From: Candidatus Accumulibacter regalis
GTDB lineage: Bacteria > Pseudomonadota > Gammaproteobacteria > Burkholderiales > Rhodocyclaceae
Reading direction: 5' to 3'
NCBI GenBank assembly: GCA_000585075.1
Contig: JEMY01000070.1
Coordinates: 1-43,272 of the forward strand
DNA: 43,272 nucleotides
Shown here: positions 34,487 through 42,568 of the stretch, one piece after another
Layout of the letters: each line of letters starts with the position of its first letter
How positions within the stretch are numbered: the first letter of the stretch is position 1
Translations under genes and position numbers: made by a program
The notes under the pieces: model-generated
Told to the model about the DNA's origin: nothing
The model's input: only the letters and a program-made list of their open reading frames with translations
Database searches by the model: none

Positions 34487-35089
34487 ATGCCGGAACCCAT
34501 CGATTTCTACTTCGACTTCTCGTCGCCGTATGGCTACCTGGCCTCCGAGAAGATCGACGAACTCGCCAGGAGCCACGGGCGCCAGGTCAGGTGGCGGCCG
34601 ATTCTGCTCGGCGTGGTGTTCAAGCACACCGGCGCTGCGCCCTTGACGCTGGTGCCGCTCAAGGGCGAGTACTCGGTGCACGACTTCTCTCGTTCGGCGC
34701 GCTTCCTCTCTGTGCCTTACCGCCATCCGACGAAGTTTCCGCTCGCCACGCAGCACGCGGCGCGCGCCTATTACTGGCTGGACGATCGGGACTGCGCAAC
34801 GGCGCGGGTCTTCGCGCACTCGCTTTTCCGCGCGCTCTACGCCGAGGGGCGCGACATCTCCGACCTGGACGTGGTCATCGAACTGGCGGCGCGGCACGGT
34901 GCCGATCGCGACCTGCTGTCTGTCGCGCTCAACGGCCCCGAACTCAAGCAGCGGCTGAAAGGCGAATGCGACGCGGCGCTCGCCAGGGGCGTCTTTGGTT
35001 CGCCGTACATGATCGTCGACGGCGAGCCATTCTTTGGCGTTGACCGACTGCCGCAAATGGATCGCTGGCTGACCTCTGGAGGTTTCTGA
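34487..35089 (+). CDS. 2-hydroxychromene-2-carboxylate isomerase-like (DsbA-fold) protein
   Basis: A 200-residue thioredoxin/DsbA-fold protein of the HCCA-isomerase/kappa-class GST group. The N-terminus [20 protein letters not shown] has the catalytic serine region (SSPYGY) in place of a CxxC. The C-terminal [20 protein letters not shown] is the family hallmark. In naphthalene degradation the enzyme is glutathione-dependent, but no aromatic catabolic genes are near; here it may isomerise or protect an acyl-CoA intermediate. Its TGA overlaps the liuB ATG by one base (TGATG). Confidence 0.9.
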   Translation: MPEPIDFYFDFSSPYGYLASEKIDELARSHGRQVRWRPILLGVVFKHTGAAPLTLVPLKGEYSVHDFSRSARFLSVPYRHPTKFPLATQHAARAYYWLDDRDCATARVFAHSLFRALYAEGRDISDLDVVIELAARHGADRDLLSVALNGPELKQRLKGECDAALARGVFGSPYMIVDGEPFFGVDRLPQMDRWLTSGGF

Positions 35090-36714
35090 TGCCCGTACTG
35101 CAAACCCAGCTCAACGCGCGGAGTGCCGAATTCAAGGCCAACGGCGAGGCCATGCGTGCGGTCGTTGCCGATCTGCGCGCCACCGTCGCGCGCATCGCCC
35201 TCGGGGGGCCTGAAAGCGCGCGCCAGAAACATCTGGCGCGCGGCAAGCTGCTCCCACGCGAGCGCGTGAACGCCCTTGTCGACCCCGGCTCGCCCTTTGT
35301 CGAACTCTCGCAGCTGGCCGCCTACGGCATGTATGGTGGCAGCGCGGAGAATCCGTTCGAGGTGCCGGCGGCGTCGCTGATCACCGGTATCGGGCGGGTG
35401 AACGGCGTCGAGTGCATGATCGTCGCCAACGACGCGACGGTTAAAGGGGGTACCTACTACCCGCTGACCGTCAAGAAACACCTGCGCGCGCAGGAGATCG
35501 CCGGCGAGAACCGCTTGCCGTGCATCTACCTGGTCGACTCGGGCGGCGCTTTCCTGCCCATGCAGGAGGACGTCTTTCCGGACAAGGAGCATTTCGGCCG
35601 TATCTTCTACAACCAGGCCAATCTTTCGGCGGCAGGCATCCCGCAGATCGCAGCGGTGATGGGCTCATGCACCGCGGGCGGGGCCTATGTGCCGGCGATG
35701 TCCGACGAATCGATCATCGTCAAGGATCAGGGAACGATCTTTCTCGGCGGGCCGCCGCTGGTCAAGGCGGCAACCGGCGAAGTGGTGAGCGCCGAGGATC
35801 TGGGTGGCGCCGACGTGCATACGCGCGTCTCGGGTGTCGCCGACCACTACGCCGAAAACGACGCGCACGCGCTGGTGATTGCTCGTCGCATCGTCGGCAA
35901 TCTCAACTGGCGCAAGCACCCGCCGCTTGCTCTGAGCGAGCCGCGGGCACCGCTGTACGCGGCCGACGAGTTGTACGGAGTGATCCCCAGCGATAGCAAG
36001 AAGCCTTTCGACGTGCGCGAGATCATCGCGCGCATCGTCGATGGCTCGGACTTCGACGAGTTCAAGGCGCGTTACGGAACGACCATCGTCTGCGGCTTTG
36101 CGCGCGTCTGGGGCTATCCGGTCGGAATTGTCGCCAACAATGGCATCCTGTTTTCGGAATCGTCGCTGAAAGCCGCCCATTTCGTCGAACTCTGCGCGCA
36201 GCGCGGCATTCCGCTGCTTTTCCTGCAGAACATTACCGGCTTCATGGTCGGTCGCAAGTACGAGAACGGCGGCATTGCTCGCGACGGTGCGAAGATGGTC
36301 ACCGCCGTCGCCTGTGCCAGGGTACCGAAATTCACGGTGGTCATCGGCGGTTCTTTCGGTGCCGGCAATTACGGCATGTGCGGGCGTGCCTACTCGCCGC
36401 GTTTCATGTGGATGTGGCCGAATGCGCGCATTTCGGTGATGGGCGGCGAGCAGGCGGCGGCCGTTCTGGCAACGGTCAGACGCGACGGCATAGAAGCCGC
36501 CGGCAAGTCGTGGAGCGCTGCGGACGAAGAGGCGTTCAAGGCGCCGATCCGCGCCCAGTACGAGGTCCAGGGCCATCCCTACTACGCCAGCGCCCGCCTC
36601 TGGGACGATGGCGTGATCGACCCCGCCGACACCCGGCGGGTTCTCGGGCTCGGCCTCTCGGCAGCGATGAACGCCGCAGCCGAAGCGACGAAGTTCGGCA
36701 TTTTCCGGATGTGA
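35089..36714 (+). CDS. liuB: Methylcrotonyl-CoA carboxylase, carboxyltransferase (beta) subunit
   Basis: Transfers the carboxyl group from biotin to 3-methylcrotonyl-CoA, making 3-methylglutaconyl-CoA, together with LiuD. The protein has 541 residues, the usual size. Family features include [54 protein letters not shown] and [17 protein letters not shown]. The acyl-CoA side shows [20 protein letters not shown] and [19 protein letters not shown]. It begins on the overlapping TGATG of the isomerase gene; liuC follows after 11 nt. Confidence 0.96.
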   Translation: MPVLQTQLNARSAEFKANGEAMRAVVADLRATVARIALGGPESARQKHLARGKLLPRERVNALVDPGSPFVELSQLAAYGMYGGSAENPFEVPAASLITGIGRVNGVECMIVANDATVKGGTYYPLTVKKHLRAQEIAGENRLPCIYLVDSGGAFLPMQEDVFPDKEHFGRIFYNQANLSAAGIPQIAAVMGSCTAGGAYVPAMSDESIIVKDQGTIFLGGPPLVKAATGEVVSAEDLGGADVHTRVSGVADHYAENDAHALVIARRIVGNLNWRKHPPLALSEPRAPLYAADELYGVIPSDSKKPFDVREIIARIVDGSDFDEFKARYGTTIVCGFARVWGYPVGIVANNGILFSESSLKAAHFVELCAQRGIPLLFLQNITGFMVGRKYENGGIARDGAKMVTAVACARVPKFTVVIGGSFGAGNYGMCGRAYSPRFMWMWPNARISVMGGEQAAAVLATVRRDGIEAAGKSWSAADEEAFKAPIRAQYEVQGHPYYASARLWDDGVIDPADTRRVLGLGLSAAMNAAAEATKFGIFRM

Positions 36715-36725
36715 GCGAGGTTTTG

Positions 36726-37520
36726 ATGAGCGACTACCAAGCAATAGTGACCGAGGTCGACGCCGGTGTCGGCATCCTGACGCTGAACAAGGCCCGGCGC
36801 CACAACGCTTTCGACGCGCAACTGATCGCCGAGATCACGGCCGGTTTGCGAGAACTCGACGCCGACGCCGATGTCCGTGTCGTCGTCCTCTCGTCTACCG
36901 GCAAGAGCTTCTGCGCCGGCGCCGACCTAACCTGGATGCGCGCCGCTGCCGGCTACTCGGAGGAGGAAAACCTGCGCGACGCGAATCGCCTGGCCGAGCT
37001 CCTGTCGACGCTCAACGAACTCTCGAAGCCGACGATTGCACGCGTCCAGGGACCTGCCTACGGCGGTGGCGTCGGCCTGATCGCCGCCTGCGATATCGCC
37101 GTGGGTACCTACGACGCCGTCTTCTCGCTCAGCGAAGTGAAACTGGGGATCATTCCGGCGCTGATCAGTCCCTACGTCCTGGCGGCCATCGGCGAGCGCT
37201 ACAGTCGGCGCTACATGCTGACCGCCGAGCGCTTCTCGGCTGCAGAAGCTTACCGGATCGGCTTGCTGCACGAGATCGTTCCTGGCGAGGAACAACTCGA
37301 CGAGGCGATTGGCGAAATCGTCGACAGCCTGCTGGCCAACGGCCCGAGCGCGCAGGCCGAGTGCAAGGCGCTGCTCCGCGTCGTCGTCGGGCAGCCGATC
37401 GACGAGCAGACGATCGCCGAAACGGCACAACGCATTACCCGCGTGCGCAGCAGTCCGGAAGGCCAGGAAGGTCTGGCCGCTTTCCTCGAAAAGCGGCGGC
37501 CGAACTGGCTGCTGGAGTGA
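36726..37520 (+). CDS. liuC: Methylglutaconyl-CoA hydratase (enoyl-CoA hydratase family)
   Basis: Hydrates 3-methylglutaconyl-CoA to HMG-CoA. The protein has 264 residues, a normal crotonase size. The oxyanion-hole parts are GKSFCAGADLTWMRAAAGYS and RVQGPAYGGGVGLIAACDIA. The catalytic glutamate region is FSLSEVKLGIIPALISPYV, close to AUH-type enzymes. The trimer helix region ends AAFLEKRRPNWL, again like AUH. Next to LiuB and before LiuD, the position agrees with the known liuABCDE order. A gap of 127 nt follows. Confidence 0.95.
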   Translation: MSDYQAIVTEVDAGVGILTLNKARRHNAFDAQLIAEITAGLRELDADADVRVVVLSSTGKSFCAGADLTWMRAAAGYSEEENLRDANRLAELLSTLNELSKPTIARVQGPAYGGGVGLIAACDIAVGTYDAVFSLSEVKLGIIPALISPYVLAAIGERYSRRYMLTAERFSAAEAYRIGLLHEIVPGEEQLDEAIGEIVDSLLANGPSAQAECKALLRVVVGQPIDEQTIAETAQRITRVRSSPEGQEGLAAFLEKRRPNWLLE

Positions 37521-37647
37521 TGCGCGGAGTGGCCAGCCGGAGAACGACGCACCGCCATCAAAATGCATTGCCCTGCGGCTTGCCGCTGTTGAACCATTGA
37601 CTCGACATTCACGGCGCACTGGCGGCGTGGAGGCGAAAGGTGCTCCG

Positions 37648-39684
37648 ATGTTTACAAAGATTCTGATAGCCAATCGCGGCGAGATCGCCTGCCGCGTGAT
37701 CAAGACCGCGCGGCGCATGGGCGTGCGTACGGTGGCCGTCTATTCGGAGGCCGACGCCAACGCCCGCCACGTGCGCCTGGCTGACGAGGCCGTGTGCATC
37801 GGTCCCGCTGCCGCCCGCGAGTCGTACCTGGTCGGCGAGCGAATTCTTGCTGGCGCCCGCCGAACCGGTGCGCAGGCGATCCATCCCGGCTACGGCTTTC
37901 TGTCCGAGAACGACGTCTTTGCCGACGCCTGCGCTGCCGCGGGGATCGTCTTCATCGGGCCGCCAGCAGCAGCGATCCGCGCCATGGGTTCGAAGTCGGC
38001 GGCCAAGGCGATCATGAGCGCTGCCGGCGTCCCGGTGACGCCCGGCTACCACGGCGACGACCAGGAGGCGGAGCTTCTGCGGGGAAAAGCCGACGCGATC
38101 GGCTATCCGGTGCTGATCAAGGCAGCGGCCGGGGGCGGCGGCAAGGGAATGCGCCTGGTCGAGCGTGGCGAGGATTTTGCCGCCGCGCTGGCGTCGTGCC
38201 AGCGCGAGGCGCTCTCGTCGTTCGGCGACGACAAGGTGCTGATCGAGAAGTATCTTAGCCGTTCGCGGCATATCGAATTCCAGATCTTCGCCGATACGCG
38301 CGGCAACTGCGTTCATCTTTTCGAACGTGACTGCTCGGTGCAGCGCCGTCATCAGAAAGTTCTCGAGGAAGCACCGGCTCCGGGAATGACGAGCGCACGG
38401 CGCACGGCGATGGGCAAGGCGGCCGTCGACGCCGCGCGCGCGGTCGGTTACGTCGGCGCGGGCACGGTGGAGTTCATCGCCAGCGACACTTTCGTGGCTG
38501 ATGGAAGCTTCTATTTCATGGAAATGAACACCCGCCTGCAGGTCGAGCACCCGGTCACCGAAATGATCTCCGGGCAGGATCTCGTCGAGTGGCAGCTGCG
38601 CGTGGCCAGCGGCGAAGCCCTGCCGCTACGCCAGGAGCAACTGGAAATCCGTGGGCACGCGCTCGAGGCGCGGATCTATGCCGAGAACCCCGAGCAGGAT
38701 TTCCTGCCGTCGACCGGGCGGCTGGTACATCTCTCGCCGCCGGCCGAAAGCCTCAACGTGCGCGTTGACACGGGCATCGAACAGGGCGACGAAATCACGC
38801 CGTTCTACGACCCGATGATCGCCAAACTCGTCGTTTGGGACGTGGACCGTGACGCGGCCCTGGCGCGCATGTGGCAGGCGCTGGCCGACTACCGCATCGT
38901 CGGCGTCAGCACCAACGTCGCGTTCCTGTCACGCCTGGTGGTCTGTCCGGCTTTTGCCGACGCCGATCTCGATACCGGCCTCATCGAGCGCAGCCGCGAG
39001 TTCCTGTTTCCGGCCCACAGCGAACCGCCGCGCAATGTCTTTTTCGTCGCCGCGGTCGCCGGTTTGCTGCGCGAGCAGGCGGCGGCGCTCAGCAGGGCCA
39101 GCCATTCGGGCGACCCCTGGTCGCCGTGGAGTTCGCACGACGGCTGGCGCCTGAACATTCAGTCGCGACGCACGCTCACCTATCGCAGTGGCGAAGCAGT
39201 GTTCGAAGTGGCGGTTGACTACGAGGTCGATGGCTGGCGCCTGACGCTGGCTGGCGAGTCGGTGCTTGCCCGCGGTCGGGTTCTCGAGAGCGGACGCTTT
39301 GCCGGCCAGCTCGCCGTCGAACTCGACGATCGTCGCCTGGTGGCCAGCGTCGTCGCTGTCAATGAGAAGCAGGAGCAGAAGCGGTATGTCTTCCTGCATG
39401 GCAGCAACTACCTGATCCTGCGCGACGATCCGCTGCACCTGGTCGAGGCCGGCGGTACGCACGGCGGGGGCCTGACGGCGCCGATGCCGGGCAAGGTTGT
39501 CGCCTTGCTGGCAGCGGTCGGCCAGCAGGTGGAAAAAGGTGCGCCGCTGCTGATTCTCGAAGCGATGAAGATGGAACATACGATCACCGCGCCGAAGAAT
39601 GGCATCGTCAAGGCCTTCTGCTACGCTGCCGGCGATCAGGTTGCCGATGGTGCCGAACTGGTCGACTTTGCCGCGGAGAAATGA
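37648..39684 (+). CDS. liuD: Methylcrotonyl-CoA carboxylase, biotin carboxylase/carrier (alpha) subunit
   Basis: Carboxylates its own biotin with bicarbonate and ATP and passes the group to LiuB. The protein has 678 residues. It starts [20 protein letters not shown]. The biotin carboxylase domain (about 1-445) includes the glycine-rich [14 protein letters not shown] loop and [17 protein letters not shown] middle BT region follows, and a biotin carrier domain ends the protein with AMKM at 639-642 (biotin on Lys641). The ATG lies after a weak GGAGGCGAAAGG site; the open frame upstream is not conserved. liuE starts one base after its stop. Confidence 0.96.
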   Translation: MFTKILIANRGEIACRVIKTARRMGVRTVAVYSEADANARHVRLADEAVCIGPAAARESYLVGERILAGARRTGAQAIHPGYGFLSENDVFADACAAAGIVFIGPPAAAIRAMGSKSAAKAIMSAAGVPVTPGYHGDDQEAELLRGKADAIGYPVLIKAAAGGGGKGMRLVERGEDFAAALASCQREALSSFGDDKVLIEKYLSRSRHIEFQIFADTRGNCVHLFERDCSVQRRHQKVLEEAPAPGMTSARRTAMGKAAVDAARAVGYVGAGTVEFIASDTFVADGSFYFMEMNTRLQVEHPVTEMISGQDLVEWQLRVASGEALPLRQEQLEIRGHALEARIYAENPEQDFLPSTGRLVHLSPPAESLNVRVDTGIEQGDEITPFYDPMIAKLVVWDVDRDAALARMWQALADYRIVGVSTNVAFLSRLVVCPAFADADLDTGLIERSREFLFPAHSEPPRNVFFVAAVAGLLREQAAALSRASHSGDPWSPWSSHDGWRLNIQSRRTLTYRSGEAVFEVAVDYEVDGWRLTLAGESVLARGRVLESGRFAGQLAVELDDRRLVASVVAVNEKQEQKRYVFLHGSNYLILRDDPLHLVEAGGTHGGGLTAPMPGKVVALLAAVGQQVEKGAPLLILEAMKMEHTITAPKNGIVKAFCYAAGDQVADGAELVDFAAEK

Positions 39685-39685
39685 A

Positions 39686-40630
39686 ATGGCGTTGCCGAAA
39701 CACGTCAAACTGGTCGAAGTCGGTCCCCGCGATGGCTTGCAGAACGAGGCGCAGATCGTTCCGGCGGCGATCAAGATCGAATTGATCGAACGTCTCGCCG
39801 ACGCCGGGCTGTCGACCATCGAGGCGACCTCGTTCGTGTCGCCGAAGTGGGTGCCGCAAATGGCCGACAGCGCCGAAGTCCTGCGCGCGGTGTTGTCCAG
39901 TCCGCGCCGCCGGCCGCAGGTCGCGTATCCGGTACTGACGCCCAATCTCAAGGGCTTCGACGCGGCCATCGAGGCTGGTGCGCAGGAGGTGGCAATTTTT
40001 GGCGCCGCTTCGGAAGCGTTCTCGGAGAAGAACATCAACTGCAGTATCGCCGAGAGCCTGAAGCGCTTCGCCGCCGTCGTCGACGCCGCCAGCGCCCTCG
40101 AGATCCGCGTACGGGGCTATGTGTCCTGTGTCGTCGCCTGCCCTTACGAAGGACCGGTTGATCCGCGACGTGCCGCCTGGGTCGCGCGGCAGCTTTTCGA
40201 GATGGGTTGCTACGAGGTCTCGCTCGGCGATACCATCGGCGCCGGAACGCCGGCGTCGATCACCAAGATGCTCGAAGCGTGTGCGACGGTGGTGCCGATC
40301 AAGCGCCTGGCGGGCCATTATCACGACACCTACGGGATGGCGATTGCCAACATCTACGCTTCGCTGCAGATGGGCATGGCGGTTTTCGACAGCTCGATCG
40401 CCGGTCTCGGTGGCTGCCCCTATGCCACCGGGGCGAGTGGCAACGTAGCGACGGAAGACGTCGTTTATCTGCTCCAGGGGCTGGCCGTCGAAAGCGGTGT
40501 CGACATGGGCAAGTTGCTCGCTGCCGGCCAGTTCATAGCCAGTCACCTGGGCCGCGAACCGGCGTCGAAGGCGGCGCGCGCGCTGCGCGCGCGCCAGCGC
40601 GCGGGCTCAAGGCTGGGGCAAGGCTTTTGA
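39686..40630 (+). CDS. liuE: Hydroxymethylglutaryl-CoA lyase
   Basis: Splits HMG-CoA to acetoacetate and acetyl-CoA, the last liu step. The protein has 314 residues, of TIM-barrel HMGL type. The active-site start is [17 protein letters not shown]. Metal and substrate residues lie in [14 protein letters not shown] and [15 protein letters not shown]. The catalytic cysteine loop is [20 protein letters not shown]. The C-terminus is Arg/Ala-rich ([17 protein letters not shown]), longer than needed. It gives acetyl-CoA and acetoacetate that could feed PHA synthesis. Confidence 0.96.
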   Translation: MALPKHVKLVEVGPRDGLQNEAQIVPAAIKIELIERLADAGLSTIEATSFVSPKWVPQMADSAEVLRAVLSSPRRRPQVAYPVLTPNLKGFDAAIEAGAQEVAIFGAASEAFSEKNINCSIAESLKRFAAVVDAASALEIRVRGYVSCVVACPYEGPVDPRRAAWVARQLFEMGCYEVSLGDTIGAGTPASITKMLEACATVVPIKRLAGHYHDTYGMAIANIYASLQMGMAVFDSSIAGLGGCPYATGASGNVATEDVVYLLQGLAVESGVDMGKLLAAGQFIASHLGREPASKAARALRARQRAGSRLGQGF

Positions 40631-40646
40631 TGTGGAGGAAATGGCC

Positions 40647-40883
40647 GTGAGTCGAGGGCAAGCACAAAGTGTCGCTTCGCCGTGCATCAACGTCTGCAAG
40701 ATGGACGACGACGGCGGCTTCTGTCTCGGCTGCTTCCGGACGATCGACGAGATTGCCGTCTGGAGCCGCGCCCCGGACGAGCAGCGCCTGAGAATCCTGG
40801 TCGCTGTAGAGCGTCGCCGCGTTCAGCACGACCCCGCCGGCTGTGCGTCGGGAGGGGAGTTTCGTGGCGACTGTGAGCGCTGA
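40647..40883 (+). CDS. DUF1289 cysteine-rich small protein
   Basis: A 78-residue protein with the DUF1289 pattern: SPCINVCKMDDDGGFCLGCF, then RTIDEIAVWSRAPDEQRLRI. The four cysteines likely bind zinc or an iron-sulfur cluster; function unknown. I chose GTG at 40647 because GGAGG (40634-40638) lies 8 nt before; an ATG at 40641 is only 2 nt from it, and a GTG at 40632 would overlap it. It follows liuE after 16 nt, as DUF1289 genes often trail metabolic operons in betaproteobacteria. Confidence 0.82.
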   Translation: MSRGQAQSVASPCINVCKMDDDGGFCLGCFRTIDEIAVWSRAPDEQRLRILVAVERRRVQHDPAGCASGGEFRGDCER

Positions 40884-40913
40884 CCGGCGGCGAGACGAGC
40901 GAGGAGTAAGCAA

Positions 40914-40967
40914 ATGAAACACCGACCGGTTCGCTGCGAATTCATTGCTCATGGCCCCTGCTCATGA
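40914..40967 (+). CDS. 17-codon ORF coupled to the second cysteine-rich protein
   Basis: A short frame (MKHRPVRCEFIAHGPCS) begins with an ATG placed 7 nt after a strong GAGGAG ribosome site. Its TGA overlaps the ATG of the next gene (ATGA at 40964-40967). The next gene has no ribosome site of its own, so translation of this frame probably drives it. It has no recognisable family. Confidence 0.5.
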   Translation: MKHRPVRCEFIAHGPCS

Positions 40968-41155
40968 GCGAGACTGAAGACGACTATCTCTGTGTCGGCG
41001 TCTGCATGTTCGACCCGGATTCGGGTTACTGCCTTGGCTGCGGGCGCCCGCCCGAGCCGGTGTCAGACGCCGCGCAGGGGATCGTCGTCGAAGAGGTGCA
41101 GCCGCTGCGGGTCGTCGATGAGGGACTGAACGGCGATTCCCCCGACAAGTCCTGA
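40964..41155 (+). CDS. Second DUF1289-like cysteine-rich mini-protein
   Basis: A 63-residue protein. Its N-terminal half repeats the cysteine pattern of the DUF1289 gene just upstream: CVGVCMFDPDSGYCLGCGR (four cysteines). The rest is acidic (VVEEVQPLRVVDEGLNGDSP). No ribosome site precedes the ATG, which overlaps a 17-codon upstream frame. Its TGA in turn overlaps the ATG of the MBL gene (TGATG), so three frames are chained by stop-start overlaps. It may be an electron- or metal-carrying partner of the downstream hydrolase; this is a guess from linkage. Confidence 0.78.
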   Translation: MSETEDDYLCVGVCMFDPDSGYCLGCGRPPEPVSDAAQGIVVEEVQPLRVVDEGLNGDSPDKS

Positions 41156-42069
41156 TGTTGCCCGACAACCTCCTGGTCCTCGAACGCGGCTGGCTGTCGT
41201 CGAACAACATCGTTTTCCTCGAAGGCGAGCGGGCGGCACTGATCGATAGCGGTTACGTCACGCAGGCCAGCCAGACGCTTGCCTTGCTCGAACACGCGCT
41301 GGCTGGTCGTCGCCTGACGCGCTTGCTGAACACCCATTCGCATTCTGACCATATCGGAGGCAACGCCGCGCTGGTCGAGGCTTTTGGCTGCCAGGTCGTC
41401 GTTCCGCACGGAATCGACGCGACGATCGCCGAGTGGGACGAAGAGGCGCTGCTGCTTTCACCGCTTGGTCAGTCCGCCGCCCGCTTTCGCCACGATGCGA
41501 CGCTTGCCGCTGGCGATGAAATCGAGCTCGGCGGTCTCAACTGGCGGGCGATCGCGGTTCCCGGTCACGACATGGACGCCCTCGCCTATCACAACCCCGA
41601 ACGGCGTATCCTGATTTCCGGTGATGCGCTGTGGCGCAATGGCTTCGGGGTCATCTTTTCGGAACTTCTTGGCCATCCGGAAGGTGCCGGTGGCCTCAAG
41701 GCGGCGCGTGAAACGCTCGATGTGCTTGCTCGCCTGCCGGTCGAAGTGGTGATCCCCGGTCATGGCGCGCCTTTCGTCGACGTCGAAGATGCTTTCGAGC
41801 GGGCGTATCGGCGGCTGGCTGCGTTCGAACACGACGTCGATCTGCTCGTCTGGCACGCGCTGAAGGTGATTCTTGCTTTTGCCTTGCTGGAAAGACGGCA
41901 GCTGCCGCGCGCCGATCTGCCCGTTTTTCTTGCGCGCCTGAGTTTTTGCCAGAGCCTCAACGCGCGCTACCTGAACCTCAGCAACGAGGTGCTGGCGCAC
42001 CGCCTGGCTCGCGACCTGATCCGCGTGGGCACGCTACGCGACGAGCAGGGAGTGCTGGTCGCCATGTAG
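41155..42069 (+). CDS. Metallo-beta-lactamase-fold hydrolase, liu-cluster end
   Basis: A 304-residue MBL-fold protein. The first metal motif is NTHSHSDHIGGN (His61, His63, Asp65, His66); further ligands lie in VPGHDMDALAY, LISGDALWRNG and VIPGHGAPF. A C-terminal helical part (DLLVWHALKVILAFALLERR) follows. Substrate unknown; a thioesterase-like activity on acyl-CoA would fit the cluster. It overlaps the cysteine-rich gene by one base. Convergent to it after 26 nt is the thioredoxin-like gene. Confidence 0.9.
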   Translation: MLPDNLLVLERGWLSSNNIVFLEGERAALIDSGYVTQASQTLALLEHALAGRRLTRLLNTHSHSDHIGGNAALVEAFGCQVVVPHGIDATIAEWDEEALLLSPLGQSAARFRHDATLAAGDEIELGGLNWRAIAVPGHDMDALAYHNPERRILISGDALWRNGFGVIFSELLGHPEGAGGLKAARETLDVLARLPVEVVIPGHGAPFVDVEDAFERAYRRLAAFEHDVDLLVWHALKVILAFALLERRQLPRADLPVFLARLSFCQSLNARYLNLSNEVLAHRLARDLIRVGTLRDEQGVLVAM

Positions 42070-42095
42070 CTGCGCTATCGCGCTGCTGCACCCGC

Positions 42096-42542
42096 TCAGT
42101 CCTGGGGACAGAATCTTCCCAGGCAAGCGGCATCGAGGTGGCGCAGGTCCGGGTCGTCCTGCCAGCCGTGACGGTCGACGCTGGAGAATGCGTATTCCTC
42201 ACTTTCTTCGCTGCTTTGTTCCAGGAAAGCCTCGAGCGTGCGTTTCAGGTGACTCGGTGTCGGCAGCATGATGCCGTAGAAGAGGACCAGGTTGCGACGC
42301 TTGATGAGTAGCGTTGGGAAGTTTTCCACGTCGATGTCGCCCAGGTTGTCGGCGTGTTCCTCGATATCCAGCCAGTGAAATCCGGCCTCCGGGAACTGGC
42401 GGGCGAGCGCCGCGAAGCCTTCCCGGTACTCGCGGCAAACGCCGCACCATTCGGCGCACAGGCAAACGATCACGAACTCGGCAAGCGCGGGGTTTCGTTG
42501 CCCATGCTTTTCCGGGTGATCGGTGCGAGGCGCGCTCTCCAT
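42096..42542 (-). CDS. Thioredoxin-fold protein
   Basis: A 148-residue protein with a thioredoxin-like redox site CAEWCGVCREYREGF (Cys33, Cys36), and the cis-proline part VENFPTLLIKRRNLVLFYG. The C-terminal tail is acidic (EQSSEESEEYAF) and ends RHLDAACLGRFCPQD. No signal peptide, so cytoplasmic. The ATG at 42542 is used; a TTG at 42572 would overlap the response-regulator stop and add ten residues. Reductase partner is not in the window. Confidence 0.82.
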   Translation of the reverse strand: MESAPRTDHPEKHGQRNPALAEFVIVCLCAEWCGVCREYREGFAALARQFPEAGFHWLDIEEHADNLGDIDVENFPTLLIKRRNLVLFYGIMLPTPSHLKRTLEAFLEQSSEESEEYAFSSVDRHGWQDDPDLRHLDAACLGRFCPQD

Positions 42543-42568
42543 GACGCCGGCGTTCGCTGAACGCGTGC

